Of a stretch of DNA of 64,000 nucleotides, positions 1-7,431 are shown piece by piece. Position 1 is the stretch's first letter; every line of letters begins with the position of its first letter. The position numbers and the translations under genes are program-made. The notes beneath the pieces were generated by a model. The model made no database searches and was not told the origin of the DNA. It worked only from the letters and a program-made list of their open reading frames with translations. Source of the DNA: Actinomycetota bacterium (GTDB lineage Bacteria > Actinomycetota > Actinomycetes > JACCUZ01); assembly GCA_030841035.1 (NCBI GenBank), contig JAVEDI010000061.1:1-64000 (forward strand), in the 5' to 3' direction.

Positions 1-2210
1 CCAGCGGGGTCGTCGCCGATCTGGGTCCCGTCATCGACGCCGCGCACGACCGCGGCGCCCTCGTCACGGTCGCCGCGGACCTGCTCGCGCTCACGCTGCT
101 GCGGGCACCCGGCGAGACGGGAGCCGACATCGCCGTCGGCACGACCCAGCGCTTCGGCGTACCGATGGGCTTCGGCGGCCCGCACGCCGGCTACATGTCG
201 GTGCGCCATGGACTCGAGCGGTCCCTGCCCGGTCGGCTCGTCGGGCTGTCCAAGGACGCCGACGATGCCCCTGCGTACCGCCTGGCGCTGCAGACGCGCG
301 AGCAGCACATCCGTCGCGACAAGGCGACGAGCAACATCTGTACGGCGCAGGTGCTGCTCGCCGTCATCGCCGGCATGTACGCCGTCTACCACGGCCCCGA
401 GGGTCTCGCGGCCATCGCCCGTCGGGTCCACCGCTACGCGGTCGTGCTCGCCGGCGGGCTGCGCGAGGTCGCGGGCGTCGAGGTGGTGCACGACTCGTTC
501 TTCGACACCGTCCTGCTGCGGGTGCCCGGCCGGGCCCGCGAGGTGCTGGCGGCGGCACTGGAGCAGGGCATCAACCTGCGCCTCGTCGACGACGACCACG
601 TCTCGGCCACGACCGACGAGACCACGACGCGCGAGGAGCTGCGGAAGGTCTGGGCCGCCTTCGGAGCCGATACGGCCGACGCCGACGAGCTCGACGGGCG
701 CACCGCCGACCGGTTGCCCGCGGCGCTGCACCGCGACTCGTCCTACCTCTCCCACCCGGTCTTTCACGCGCACCGCTCGGAGACCGCGATGCTGCGCTAC
801 CTCCGTCGCCTGGCCGACCAGGACCTGGCCCTCGACCGCTCGATGATCCCGCTCGGGTCCTGCACGATGAAGCTCAACGCGACCGCCGAGATGGAGGCCA
901 TCACCTGGCCGGAGTTCGCGGCCATCCACCCGTTCGCGCCGATCGAGCAGGCGCAGGGCTACCTCCAGCTGACCCGCGAGCTGCAGGACTGGCTCGCGGA
1001 GATCACCGGCTACGACGCCGTGTCGCTGCAGCCCAACGCCGGGTCCCAGGGCGAGCTTGCCGGTCTGCTCGCGATCCGCGCCTACCACCGGGCGAACGGT
1101 CAGGCGGGGCGCACGGCGTGCCTCATCCCCTCCAGTGCGCACGGCACCAATGCCGCCTCGGCGGTGATGGCCGGGCTGAAGGTCGTCGTCGTCGCGTGCG
1201 ACACCGGCGGGAACGTCGACATGGCCGATCTGCGTGCCAAGGTCGAGGCGCACCGCGAGGACCTCGCAGCGGTCATGGTCACCTACCCGTCGACGCACGG
1301 CGTGTTCGAGCAGGACATCGTCGAGCTGTGCGACGTCGTGCACGACGCGGGCGGCCAGGTGTACGTCGACGGTGCGAACCTCAACGCGCTGGTGGGGGTC
1401 GCCCGGCCGGGAGACTTCGGCGCCGACGTGTCGCACCTCAACCTGCACAAGACGTTCTGCATCCCGCACGGCGGGGGAGGGCCCGGCGTGGGACCGGTCG
1501 CCGTACGCGCGCACCTCGCGCCGCACCTGCCCAACCACCCCTTGCAGCCCGACGCCGGTCCGGCGACGGGTGTGGGTCCCGTGTCGGCCGCGCCCTGGGG
1601 CTCGGCGGGGATCCTGCCGATCTCGTGGGCCTACGTGCGGCTGATGGGCGGTTCGGGCCTGGCCCGCGCGACCCAGGTCGCGATCCTCGCGGCCAACTAC
1701 GTCGCCGCCCGGCTGGGGCCGCACTACCCGGTGCTCTACACCGGCCGAGGTGGCCTGGTCGCCCACGAGTGCATCGTCGACCTACGGGCGATCACCAAGG
1801 AGACCGGCGTCACCGTCGAGGACGTCGCCAAGCGACTCATCGACTACGGCTTCCACTCGCCCACCATGTCCTTCCCGGTCGCGGGCACCCTGATGATCGA
1901 GCCGACCGAGTCCGAGGACCTCGCCGAGATCGACCGGTTCTGCGACGCGATGATCGCGATCCGCGAGGAGATCGACCGGGTCGGGTCCGGCGAGCTGGAC
2001 CGTCAGGACAACCCGTTGCGGGGTGCGCCGCACACCGCGGGCGCGCTGGCGGGGGAGTGGCCACACGGCTACGGCCGCGAGGAGGCGGTCTTCCCGCCCG
2101 GCGTCACACCGTCGACGAAGTACTGGCCGCCGGTCCGTCGCATCGACGGCGTCTACGGGGACCGCAACCTGGTCTGCAGCTGTCCGCCGGTCAGCGAGTA
2201 CGAGGACTGA
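1..2210 (+). CDS. gcvP: Glycine dehydrogenase (decarboxylating), P protein, 5'-truncated
   Basis: PLP-dependent P protein of the glycine cleavage system: it decarboxylates glycine and passes the aminomethyl group to the lipoyl arm of the H protein. The frame is open from base 3, so the N-terminal part lies outside the window; the first in-frame ATG (165) is internal, because recognisable GcvP sequence ([20 protein letters not shown]) runs across it. The PLP-binding lysine is in [18 protein letters not shown] (Lys codon 1449-1451), and the glycine-rich loop and C-terminal domain are intact. About 735 residues are present, against roughly 950 for the full enzyme. No other gcv gene is visible here. 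Confidence 0.97.
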   Translation, partial: SGVVADLGPVIDAAHDRGALVTVAADLLALTLLRAPGETGADIAVGTTQRFGVPMGFGGPHAGYMSVRHGLERSLPGRLVGLSKDADDAPAYRLALQTREQHIRRDKATSNICTAQVLLAVIAGMYAVYHGPEGLAAIARRVHRYAVVLAGGLREVAGVEVVHDSFFDTVLLRVPGRAREVLAAALEQGINLRLVDDDHVSATTDETTTREELRKVWAAFGADTADADELDGRTADRLPAALHRDSSYLSHPVFHAHRSETAMLRYLRRLADQDLALDRSMIPLGSCTMKLNATAEMEAITWPEFAAIHPFAPIEQAQGYLQLTRELQDWLAEITGYDAVSLQPNAGSQGELAGLLAIRAYHRANGQAGRTACLIPSSAHGTNAASAVMAGLKVVVVACDTGGNVDMADLRAKVEAHREDLAAVMVTYPSTHGVFEQDIVELCDVVHDAGGQVYVDGANLNALVGVARPGDFGADVSHLNLHKTFCIPHGGGGPGVGPVAVRAHLAPHLPNHPLQPDAGPATGVGPVSAAPWGSAGILPISWAYVRLMGGSGLARATQVAILAANYVAARLGPHYPVLYTGRGGLVAHECIVDLRAITKETGVTVEDVAKRLIDYGFHSPTMSFPVAGTLMIEPTESEDLAEIDRFCDAMIAIREEIDRVGSGELDRQDNPLRGAPHTAGALAGEWPHGYGREEAVFPPGVTPSTKYWPPVRRIDGVYGDRNLVCSCPPVSEYED

Positions 2211-2266
2211 GCGGGCCACCCCGCCTCGGTGGCGGGCGGGGCGTGCAGCGACGAGACTGACGGAGG

Positions 2267-2284
2267 GCGGGCCGCCGGGCCCGC
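2267..2284. terminator. Possible bidirectional terminator hairpin
   Basis: GCGGGC and GCCCGC form a 6-bp stem with a 6-nt loop, in the short gap between the convergent gcvP and DUF5999 genes. There is no U-tract, as is common in high-GC actinobacteria. Confidence 0.3.
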
Positions 2285-2289
2285 GCAGC

Positions 2290-2496
2290 TCAGGCGGCGG
2301 AGGCGGTGGCGGGGATGTCGGTGGGACGGTGCGGGTGGATCACGCGACCGTCGGGCAGCAGCTCACCGGTGTCCTCGAACTGCACGACGCCGTTGCACAG
2401 CAGGCTCCAGCCCTGTTCCGGGTGGCAGGCAACGGTGTGCGCGGCCTCACGGTCGGGCGCCTCGGCAGAGGGACACTGCGGTTCGTGCGTGCACAT
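2290..2496 (-). CDS. Small DUF5999-type protein (68 aa)
   Basis: A 68-residue protein with conserved cysteines (MCTHEPQCPS, HTVACHPEQGWSLLCNG) and the run VQFEDTGELLPDGRVI. This matches my memory of the small actinobacterial DUF5999 family, very common in Streptomyces and of unknown function. The Cys/His spacing could bind metal; that is inference. It is convergent with gcvP and divergent from the polyketide synthase gene, sharing the 158-bp region 2497-2654 for its promoter. The start ATG fits the family N-terminus. Confidence 0.85.
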   Translation of the reverse strand: MCTHEPQCPSAEAPDREAAHTVACHPEQGWSLLCNGVVQFEDTGELLPDGRVIHPHRPTDIPATASAA

Positions 2497-2570
2497 GGCT
2501 GCGGCTTTCGCTGGAACTTCTCGTCCATTTATGTCCTACCCCTTCAGTGTCGGCTTACGAACAGACATCT

Positions 2571-2609
2571 GAAATGGTGTGACGTGATCGTTGTGGATAT
2601 GACCATTTC
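2571..2609. promoter_or_regulatory. Inverted repeat in divergent promoter region
   Basis: Perfect 8-bp arms GAAATGGT (2571-2578) and ACCATTTC (2602-2609), 23 nt apart, 45 bp upstream of the type III PKS start. The region is clearly more AT-rich than the genes around it. It is a candidate operator for the PKS operon or the divergent small gene; no regulator is identified. Confidence 0.35.
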
Positions 2610-2654
2610 GGATGGGCAGGTGGGCCACATGACCCAGTTCGGCTGTACGTCCGG

Positions 2655-3725
2655 ATGAGCCGCATCGCCTCCGTCGCGCCGGCGCTGCCCGTCCACCAGT
2701 ACGACCAGGCGAGCATCACCGAGGCCTTCGCCGGCCTCGTGCTGCCCGAGGGCGCGGACCGGCGGGTCCTCGAGCGCCTGCACGCCGCCGCGGGCGTACG
2801 CACCCGCCACCTGGCGCTCCCGCTGGAGGCCTACGCCGCCCTGGACGGCTTCGCCGCGTCCAACGACGTCTTCATCGCCACGGCCTGCGACCTCGGTACG
2901 ACGGCCATCACGCGCGCCCTTGCCGCGGCAGGGCTCGAGGCGTCCGACGTCGACCTCGTGGTGTCCACGTCGGTGACCGGGATAGCCGCTCCCAGCATCG
3001 ATGCCCGCCTCGTCCCCCTGCTGGGCCTGCGCCATGACGTGAAGCGTCTGCCCATCTTCGGGCTGGGCTGCGTCGCCGGGGCGGCCGGCGTGGCGCGGGT
3101 CCACGACTACCTGCGCGGCGACCCCGACGGGGTCGCTGTCCTGCTCGCCGTCGAGCTGTGTTCCCTGACGGTGCAGCGCGACGACCCGAGCATGGCCAAC
3201 CTCGTGGCCAGCGGGCTCTTCGGCGACGGGGCCGCCGCCGTGGTGATGGTGGGAGATCGTCGCGCCGCCGCGCTGGACCTGGCCCGCTCGGCACCCCAGG
3301 TCGTCGCGAGCCGGAGCCGTTTCTATCCCGACACCGAACGCGTCATGGGCTGGGACATCGGCGGCACCGGCTTCCGCATCGTGCTGGCCGCCAGCGTCGC
3401 CGAGGTCGTCGAGGCGCACATCGGTGACGACATCGACGCCTTTCTCGGCGAGCACGACCTCAAGACGGAGGACGTGGCGAGGTGGATCAGCCACCCGGGT
3501 GGGCCCAAGGTGCTCGACGCGCTGACCCGCGCCGCGCGGTTGGGCGACGACGCGCTGCGGCTGTCGTGGGAGTGCCTGGCCATGGTCGGCAACCTCTCCT
3601 CGGCCTCCGTGCTGCACGTGCTGGCCGAGACCCTGGCGGGCGAACCGCCGCCGCCCGGGTCGAGCGGGGTGCTGCTGGCCATGGGGCCGGGCTTCTGCGC
3701 CGAGCTGGTGCTGCTGCGGTGGTGA
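2655..3725 (+). CDS. Type III polyketide synthase (chalcone/alkylresorcinol synthase-like)
   Basis: 356-residue homodimeric-type ketosynthase that would extend an acyl-CoA starter with malonyl-CoA and cyclise the product. The Cys-His-Asn triad is visible: Cys139 in FGLGCVAGA, His280 in WISHPGGPK and Asn313 in MVGNLSSAS. The length is normal for the family. It is followed by a membrane methyltransferase and a FAD monooxygenase. That order matches the Streptomyces griseus srsA-srsB-srsC phenolic-lipid operon (established), in which the synthase makes alkylresorcinols that are then methylated and oxidised. The exact starter and product cannot be read from the sequence. Confidence 0.93.
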   Translation: MSRIASVAPALPVHQYDQASITEAFAGLVLPEGADRRVLERLHAAAGVRTRHLALPLEAYAALDGFAASNDVFIATACDLGTTAITRALAAAGLEASDVDLVVSTSVTGIAAPSIDARLVPLLGLRHDVKRLPIFGLGCVAGAAGVARVHDYLRGDPDGVAVLLAVELCSLTVQRDDPSMANLVASGLFGDGAAAVVMVGDRRAAALDLARSAPQVVASRSRFYPDTERVMGWDIGGTGFRIVLAASVAEVVEAHIGDDIDAFLGEHDLKTEDVARWISHPGGPKVLDALTRAARLGDDALRLSWECLAMVGNLSSASVLHVLAETLAGEPPPPGSSGVLLAMGPGFCAELVLLRW

Positions 3726-3780
3726 CCGCGGGCGTCCGGTCCCTCGGCGGCCCGCTCGAGGGCTGGCGCGAGGAGCCGGC

Positions 3781-4311
3781 GTGGGAAGCCTGAGCTTCGT
3801 CACCATCGTCGTGCTCGCGGTCGCGGTGGAGCGCGTGGCCGAGCTGATCGTCGCCCGGCGCCACCTGCAGTGGGCCCGGGAGCGCGGCGGGGTCGAGGCG
3901 GGGGAGCGCCACTATCCCGTGATGGTGACCCTGCACGCGGCGTTGCTGGTCGCCACGGTGGCCGAGCCGGCGCTGCTCCACCGGCCGTTCCTCGGCTGGC
4001 TGGCCGGGCCGATGCTCGCCGTCCTCCTCGCCACCCAGGCGCTGCGATGGTGGTGCATCCGCACGCTGGGCCAGCAGTGGAACACCCGTGTCGTCGTCGT
4101 TCCCGGCCTGCCGTTGGTGAGCGGTGGGCCCTACCGCTGGCTACGGCACCCCAACTACGTGGCGGTCGCGGTCGAAGGGGTGGCGTTGCCGCTCGTGCAC
4201 ACGGCGTGGGTCACGGCTGTGGCCTTCACGGTGGTCAACGCGGGGGTCCTGGCCACCCGCATCAGGTGCGAGAACCGGCTGCTCGCCAGCGTCGCACCGG
4301 CGGCCCGGTGA
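3781..4311 (+). CDS. Isoprenylcysteine carboxyl methyltransferase-family membrane protein
   Basis: 176-residue integral membrane protein with about four hydrophobic segments and the ICMT C-terminal signature: GGPYRWLRHPNYVAV followed by a hydrophobic stretch and an RIRCEN motif (SAM- and lipid-binding region). GTG start, 55 bp after the PKS gene. In the S. griseus srs operon the equivalent SrsB methylates the phenolic hydroxyl of the alkylresorcinol (established for that system), so a phenolic-lipid O-methyltransferase is the likely role. Its stop overlaps the next start (GTGA). Confidence 0.88.
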   Translation: MGSLSFVTIVVLAVAVERVAELIVARRHLQWARERGGVEAGERHYPVMVTLHAALLVATVAEPALLHRPFLGWLAGPMLAVLLATQALRWWCIRTLGQQWNTRVVVVPGLPLVSGGPYRWLRHPNYVAVAVEGVALPLVHTAWVTAVAFTVVNAGVLATRIRCENRLLASVAPAAR

Positions 4312-5324
4312 TCGACGTCCTGGTCGCGGGAGGGGGTCCGGTCGGCCTGGCGGCGGCCGTCCGCGCGCGCCAGCTCGGTCTGACGGTGACCGTCGTCGAG
4401 CCGCGGCGGACGCCGGTCGACAAGGCGTGCGGCGAGGGCTTGATGCCCTCCGCGGTGACCGCCGTCCGGGCCCTGGGCGTCGAGCCGGTGGGGGTGCCGT
4501 TCCGCGGTATCCGCTACGTGCGGGACGACCACGCCGTCGAGGGCTTCTTTCGGGCCGGCTGCGGTCTGGGGGTACGTCGCACGACGCTGCACGCGGCTCT
4601 CGCGGCGCGTGCCCGCGAGCTGGGGGTGCAGCGCGTCACGGGCCGAGTGACCGGCATCCAGCAGCACCGCGGCCACGTCGAGGCCGATGGCCGGTCAGCG
4701 CGATGGCTGATCGCTGCCGACGGGCTGCACTCACCGGTGCGGCGACACCTCGGCCTGGACCGGCCGGTGCGCACCTCGCCCAGGTACGGGCTGCGCCGGC
4801 ACTTCACGGCCGAGCCGTGGACCGACCTGGTCGAGGTGCACTGGTGCGAGGACGCGGAGGCCTACGTGACGCCGGTCGCACCCCACGAGGTGGGCGTCGC
4901 CCTGCTGTCCGGGCCGGGCCGTCGGTACGAGGAGATCCTCGGGCGCTTCCCGGCGCTGCTGGCCCGCCTGACGGCCGCCGCGCCCTCCAGCGACGTACGA
5001 GGCGCGGGTCCGTTGCACCAGGTTGCCCGCACGCCGGCGTACGGCCGGGTGCTCCTCGTCGGTGACGCGGCGGGCTACGTCGACGCGCTGACCGGCGAGG
5101 GTCTGGCCACGGGTCTGGCCACCGCCGCCGCCGCCGTCGACGCGCTGGCCGCGGGCCGGCCCGAGCAGTACGCCGCCGCGTGGCGCGCGGCCACCCGCCG
5201 GTACCGGTGGATGACCACCGCCCTGCTGCGCGCCGGCGAGCAGCCGGCCCTGCGTCGGGCCCTGGTCCCTGCCGCCGCCCGCGCGCCGTGGTTGTTCACC
5301 CGCGCGGTGAACGCCCTGGCCTGA
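4308..5324 (+). CDS. FAD-dependent oxidoreductase (phenolic-lipid hydroxylase / GGR-like)
   Basis: 338-residue flavoprotein. The N-terminal Rossmann motif is VAGGGPVGLAAAVRARQ, and the second FAD motif VLLVGDAAGYVDALTGEGL contains the conserved GD. The start chosen is the GTG at 4308, which overlaps the methyltransferase stop as GTGA; the longer open frame upstream is only the shadow of that gene. By position it corresponds to SrsC, the flavin hydroxylase that oxidises the methylated resorcinol towards a quinone. The family also contains geranylgeranyl reductases, so the assignment rests on context. Confidence 0.85.
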   Translation: MIDVLVAGGGPVGLAAAVRARQLGLTVTVVEPRRTPVDKACGEGLMPSAVTAVRALGVEPVGVPFRGIRYVRDDHAVEGFFRAGCGLGVRRTTLHAALAARARELGVQRVTGRVTGIQQHRGHVEADGRSARWLIAADGLHSPVRRHLGLDRPVRTSPRYGLRRHFTAEPWTDLVEVHWCEDAEAYVTPVAPHEVGVALLSGPGRRYEEILGRFPALLARLTAAAPSSDVRGAGPLHQVARTPAYGRVLLVGDAAGYVDALTGEGLATGLATAAAAVDALAAGRPEQYAAAWRAATRRYRWMTTALLRAGEQPALRRALVPAAARAPWLFTRAVNALA

Positions 5325-5371
5325 CGAGGCCTCGATCGCGTCCCGCGGCTGTGGGTGCGTCTCGGTGCGGC

Positions 5372-6130
5372 TCAGGCCCTCACCGGCACGGTGAGCACAG
5401 GGTCGGAGGTCGGCGCCTCGGACCCGCCGCTCGGCTCGACGGTGAGCCCGATCGTCTCCGCCGCGGCCACGTGGGGCACGAACTGCTGTACGTCGCCGCC
5501 CACCGCCCGCCCGAGGACGCCCGCGGAGCGGGCGCCACCGGACGCGTCGATGACCCAGAGCTGGTACGTGCGGTCCCCGGGCAGCGCGGGCAGTCCGCTG
5601 GCCCGGAAGATCGCCTGACCCCGCGCGGAGACCAGGGTGCCCTGCCCGCCGGACGGGAGAGGCCTGGTGGCCTTCACGGCGCCCGGGTCGGTCGCGACCG
5701 CAGCGATGCGCGTGGCCAGCTGCTCTGCCTGGTCGGCGCGCCGGCTCTGCGCGGTCGCGAAGGCGGCGAGGCCCAGCGTCAGGACGAGCAGGATCGAGGC
5801 GGCGACACCCAGCGGCTGGCGGAACCAGGCCAGATTGGCGCGCCGGCGCGCCGAGGCGGACTGGTCGACCAGGGGCGGCTGCTGGCGCGTGCCCGCCACC
5901 TCGGCCAGCACCCTGGCCCGCAGGCCCGCTGGGGCCGGTGACCATGCGGCGGCGCCGAGGCGAGCCGACGTGGCGCTCAGCTCGGCGACCTCCTGCCGGC
6001 AGCTCTCGCACTCGTCGAGATGCTGCTCGAACTCGACCCGCTCCTCGGCGTCCAGCGCGTCGAGGGCGTAGCCGCCGGTCAGCGTGTGCAGCTCGGCGCC
6101 AGCCGCGTCGGGACCCGCGTGCGGGTTCAT
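5372..6130 (-). CDS. rskA: Anti-sigma factor, RskA family
   Basis: 252-residue single-pass membrane anti-sigma factor. The N-terminal zinc anti-sigma motif (EQHLDECESCRQEV, about residues 39-52) should hold the sigma factor; one transmembrane helix follows (GVAASILLVLTLGLAAFATA), then an extracytoplasmic RskA domain with a WVIDASGG segment. The start overlaps the sigma-factor stop (ATGA), which indicates translational coupling. As in mycobacterial SigK/RskA, regulated proteolysis is expected to free the sigma factor. The target regulon is not evident here. Confidence 0.92.
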   Translation of the reverse strand: MNPHAGPDAAGAELHTLTGGYALDALDAEERVEFEQHLDECESCRQEVAELSATSARLGAAAWSPAPAGLRARVLAEVAGTRQQPPLVDQSASARRRANLAWFRQPLGVAASILLVLTLGLAAFATAQSRRADQAEQLATRIAAVATDPGAVKATRPLPSGGQGTLVSARGQAIFRASGLPALPGDRTYQLWVIDASGGARSAGVLGRAVGGDVQQFVPHVAAAETIGLTVEPSGGSEAPTSDPVLTVPVRA

Positions 6131-6756
6131 GCCTCTACTCCCATGCAGTCGCGCAGCCGGATCAGCCCGTCGCGCAGTCGAGTCTTGATCGTTCCCAGTG
6201 GTACGTCGAGCACCTCGGCCACCTCGCGGTAGGTGTAGCCGTTGTAGTACGCCAGGGTGACCGACTGCCGCTGCAGCTCGGTGAGCTGCCCGAGGCAGCG
6301 GCGTACCTGCTCCTGCTCGAGACGGGTCTCGACCTGGTCGGCCACCTCGTCGTAAGCGGGCGTGTGCTCGCGCTGGGCGACGCGCTCCTCACGGTCGTGT
6401 GCCGCCTGGGCGGCCCGCACCCGGTCGATGGCCCGACGGTGGGCCATCGTCAGGATCCACGTGGCTGCGCTGCCCCGTCCCCTGTCGAAGCGCGTGGCGG
6501 TGCGCCACACCTCGAGCAGGACCTCTTGGGAGACCTCCTCGGACTGCGCCGGGTCGCGCAGGACGCGCCGCACGACGCCGAAGACCATGTTGGCCACCTG
6601 GTCGTAGAGCAGCTCGAACGCCGCCGCGTCGCCGCGGGCCACGCGCTGCAGGAGGTCGTCCGCCGTGGGGTGGTCGTGTGCCGCCGCCACCTGCCGGACG
6701 CGCCGCAGTGAGGGCATGTGGGCCACTGTCTCATCCCGTCGGGGGGCCGCGGCCAT
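6127..6756 (-). CDS. sigK: ECF RNA polymerase sigma factor, SigK-like
   Basis: 209-residue group-4 sigma factor with region 2 (DLLQRVARGDAAAFELLYDQ through ATWILTMAHRRAIDRVRA) and region 4 (LGQLTELQRQSVTLAYYNGYTYREVAEVLDVPLGTIKTRLRDGL). The ATG at 6756 is preceded by a purine-rich GGGAGGGAGGA ribosome site. It is cotranscribed with the anti-sigma gene directly downstream, the usual sigK-rskA arrangement. Confidence 0.93.
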   Translation of the reverse strand: MAAAPRRDETVAHMPSLRRVRQVAAAHDHPTADDLLQRVARGDAAAFELLYDQVANMVFGVVRRVLRDPAQSEEVSQEVLLEVWRTATRFDRGRGSAATWILTMAHRRAIDRVRAAQAAHDREERVAQREHTPAYDEVADQVETRLEQEQVRRCLGQLTELQRQSVTLAYYNGYTYREVAEVLDVPLGTIKTRLRDGLIRLRDCMGVEA

Positions 6757-6882
6757 GCTGTCCTCCCTCCCGGGGCTGGAGCCGATGTCGCCGTGCGTGC
6801 CCGTCGCGGCCCTGGCCGCGAGACCGCGACTGGTCGCCGGGGCCGGTGACTGGTGTTCGGCGCCGGTCCGGGAGGGGATTGG

Positions 6883-7362
6883 TCAGGTTCGCCCCTCGTC
6901 GTCCTGAGCCGCCCGAAGCACGTCCTCGCGTACCACCCAGCGCGCGTGCTGCACGGTCAACCCTGTCCTGCGCAGCGTGTCCACGACGTCCGGGTCGTCG
7001 TCGACGACCAGCCCGATCGGGGCCCGGGCGCTCAGTGCCACCAGCAGCTCGAGCTTGACGACGCGAGCGGGCCGGTGGTCGCGGCGTGAGCGCATCAGGA
7101 GCGGTCCGGTGGGCAGCCGGTGGGCGTCGAGCCAGTTCTGGGTCACCGTCCGCAGCCCTTCCGGGCGCCCGGTCACGTAGGCGAGCCGGTGGCCGGTTGC
7201 CTGCTCCCGCGCCAGGCGCAGCCCTTCCTCCAGCGGCGGGTCGTCGGCGGCGGCCGAGAAGAACGCGCCCCAGTCCTTGGGGCGACGGCGCAGGTGGTGC
7301 AGCCGGTGGCGTACGTCGGCGAGCACCCCGTCGATGTCGAACACCGCCCAGTCGCCGCGCAC
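6883..7362 (-). CDS. HAD-superfamily phosphatase (polynucleotide-kinase-phosphatase-like)
   Basis: 159-residue HAD-fold protein. Motif I is FDIDGVLADV (nucleophile Asp and acid Asp), motif II lies in LAYVTGRPEGL, and the late acidic motif is VVDDDPDVVDTL. The spacing and the KDWGAFF cap segment resemble the phosphatase domain found with polynucleotide kinases, but there is no kinase domain. GTG start with a weak ribosome site. It sits just beyond the sbcC stop, which is compatible with a nucleic-acid end-processing role, though that is inference. Confidence 0.8.
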   Translation of the reverse strand: MRGDWAVFDIDGVLADVRHRLHHLRRRPKDWGAFFSAAADDPPLEEGLRLAREQATGHRLAYVTGRPEGLRTVTQNWLDAHRLPTGPLLMRSRRDHRPARVVKLELLVALSARAPIGLVVDDDPDVVDTLRRTGLTVQHARWVVREDVLRAAQDDEGRT

Positions 7363-7431
7363 CCCCAGGATGGTGCCATCCGGGCTGCCCCTGCCGGTCG
7401 GATCCCGTGTCGGTCCGGCCCTCTGATCCGG

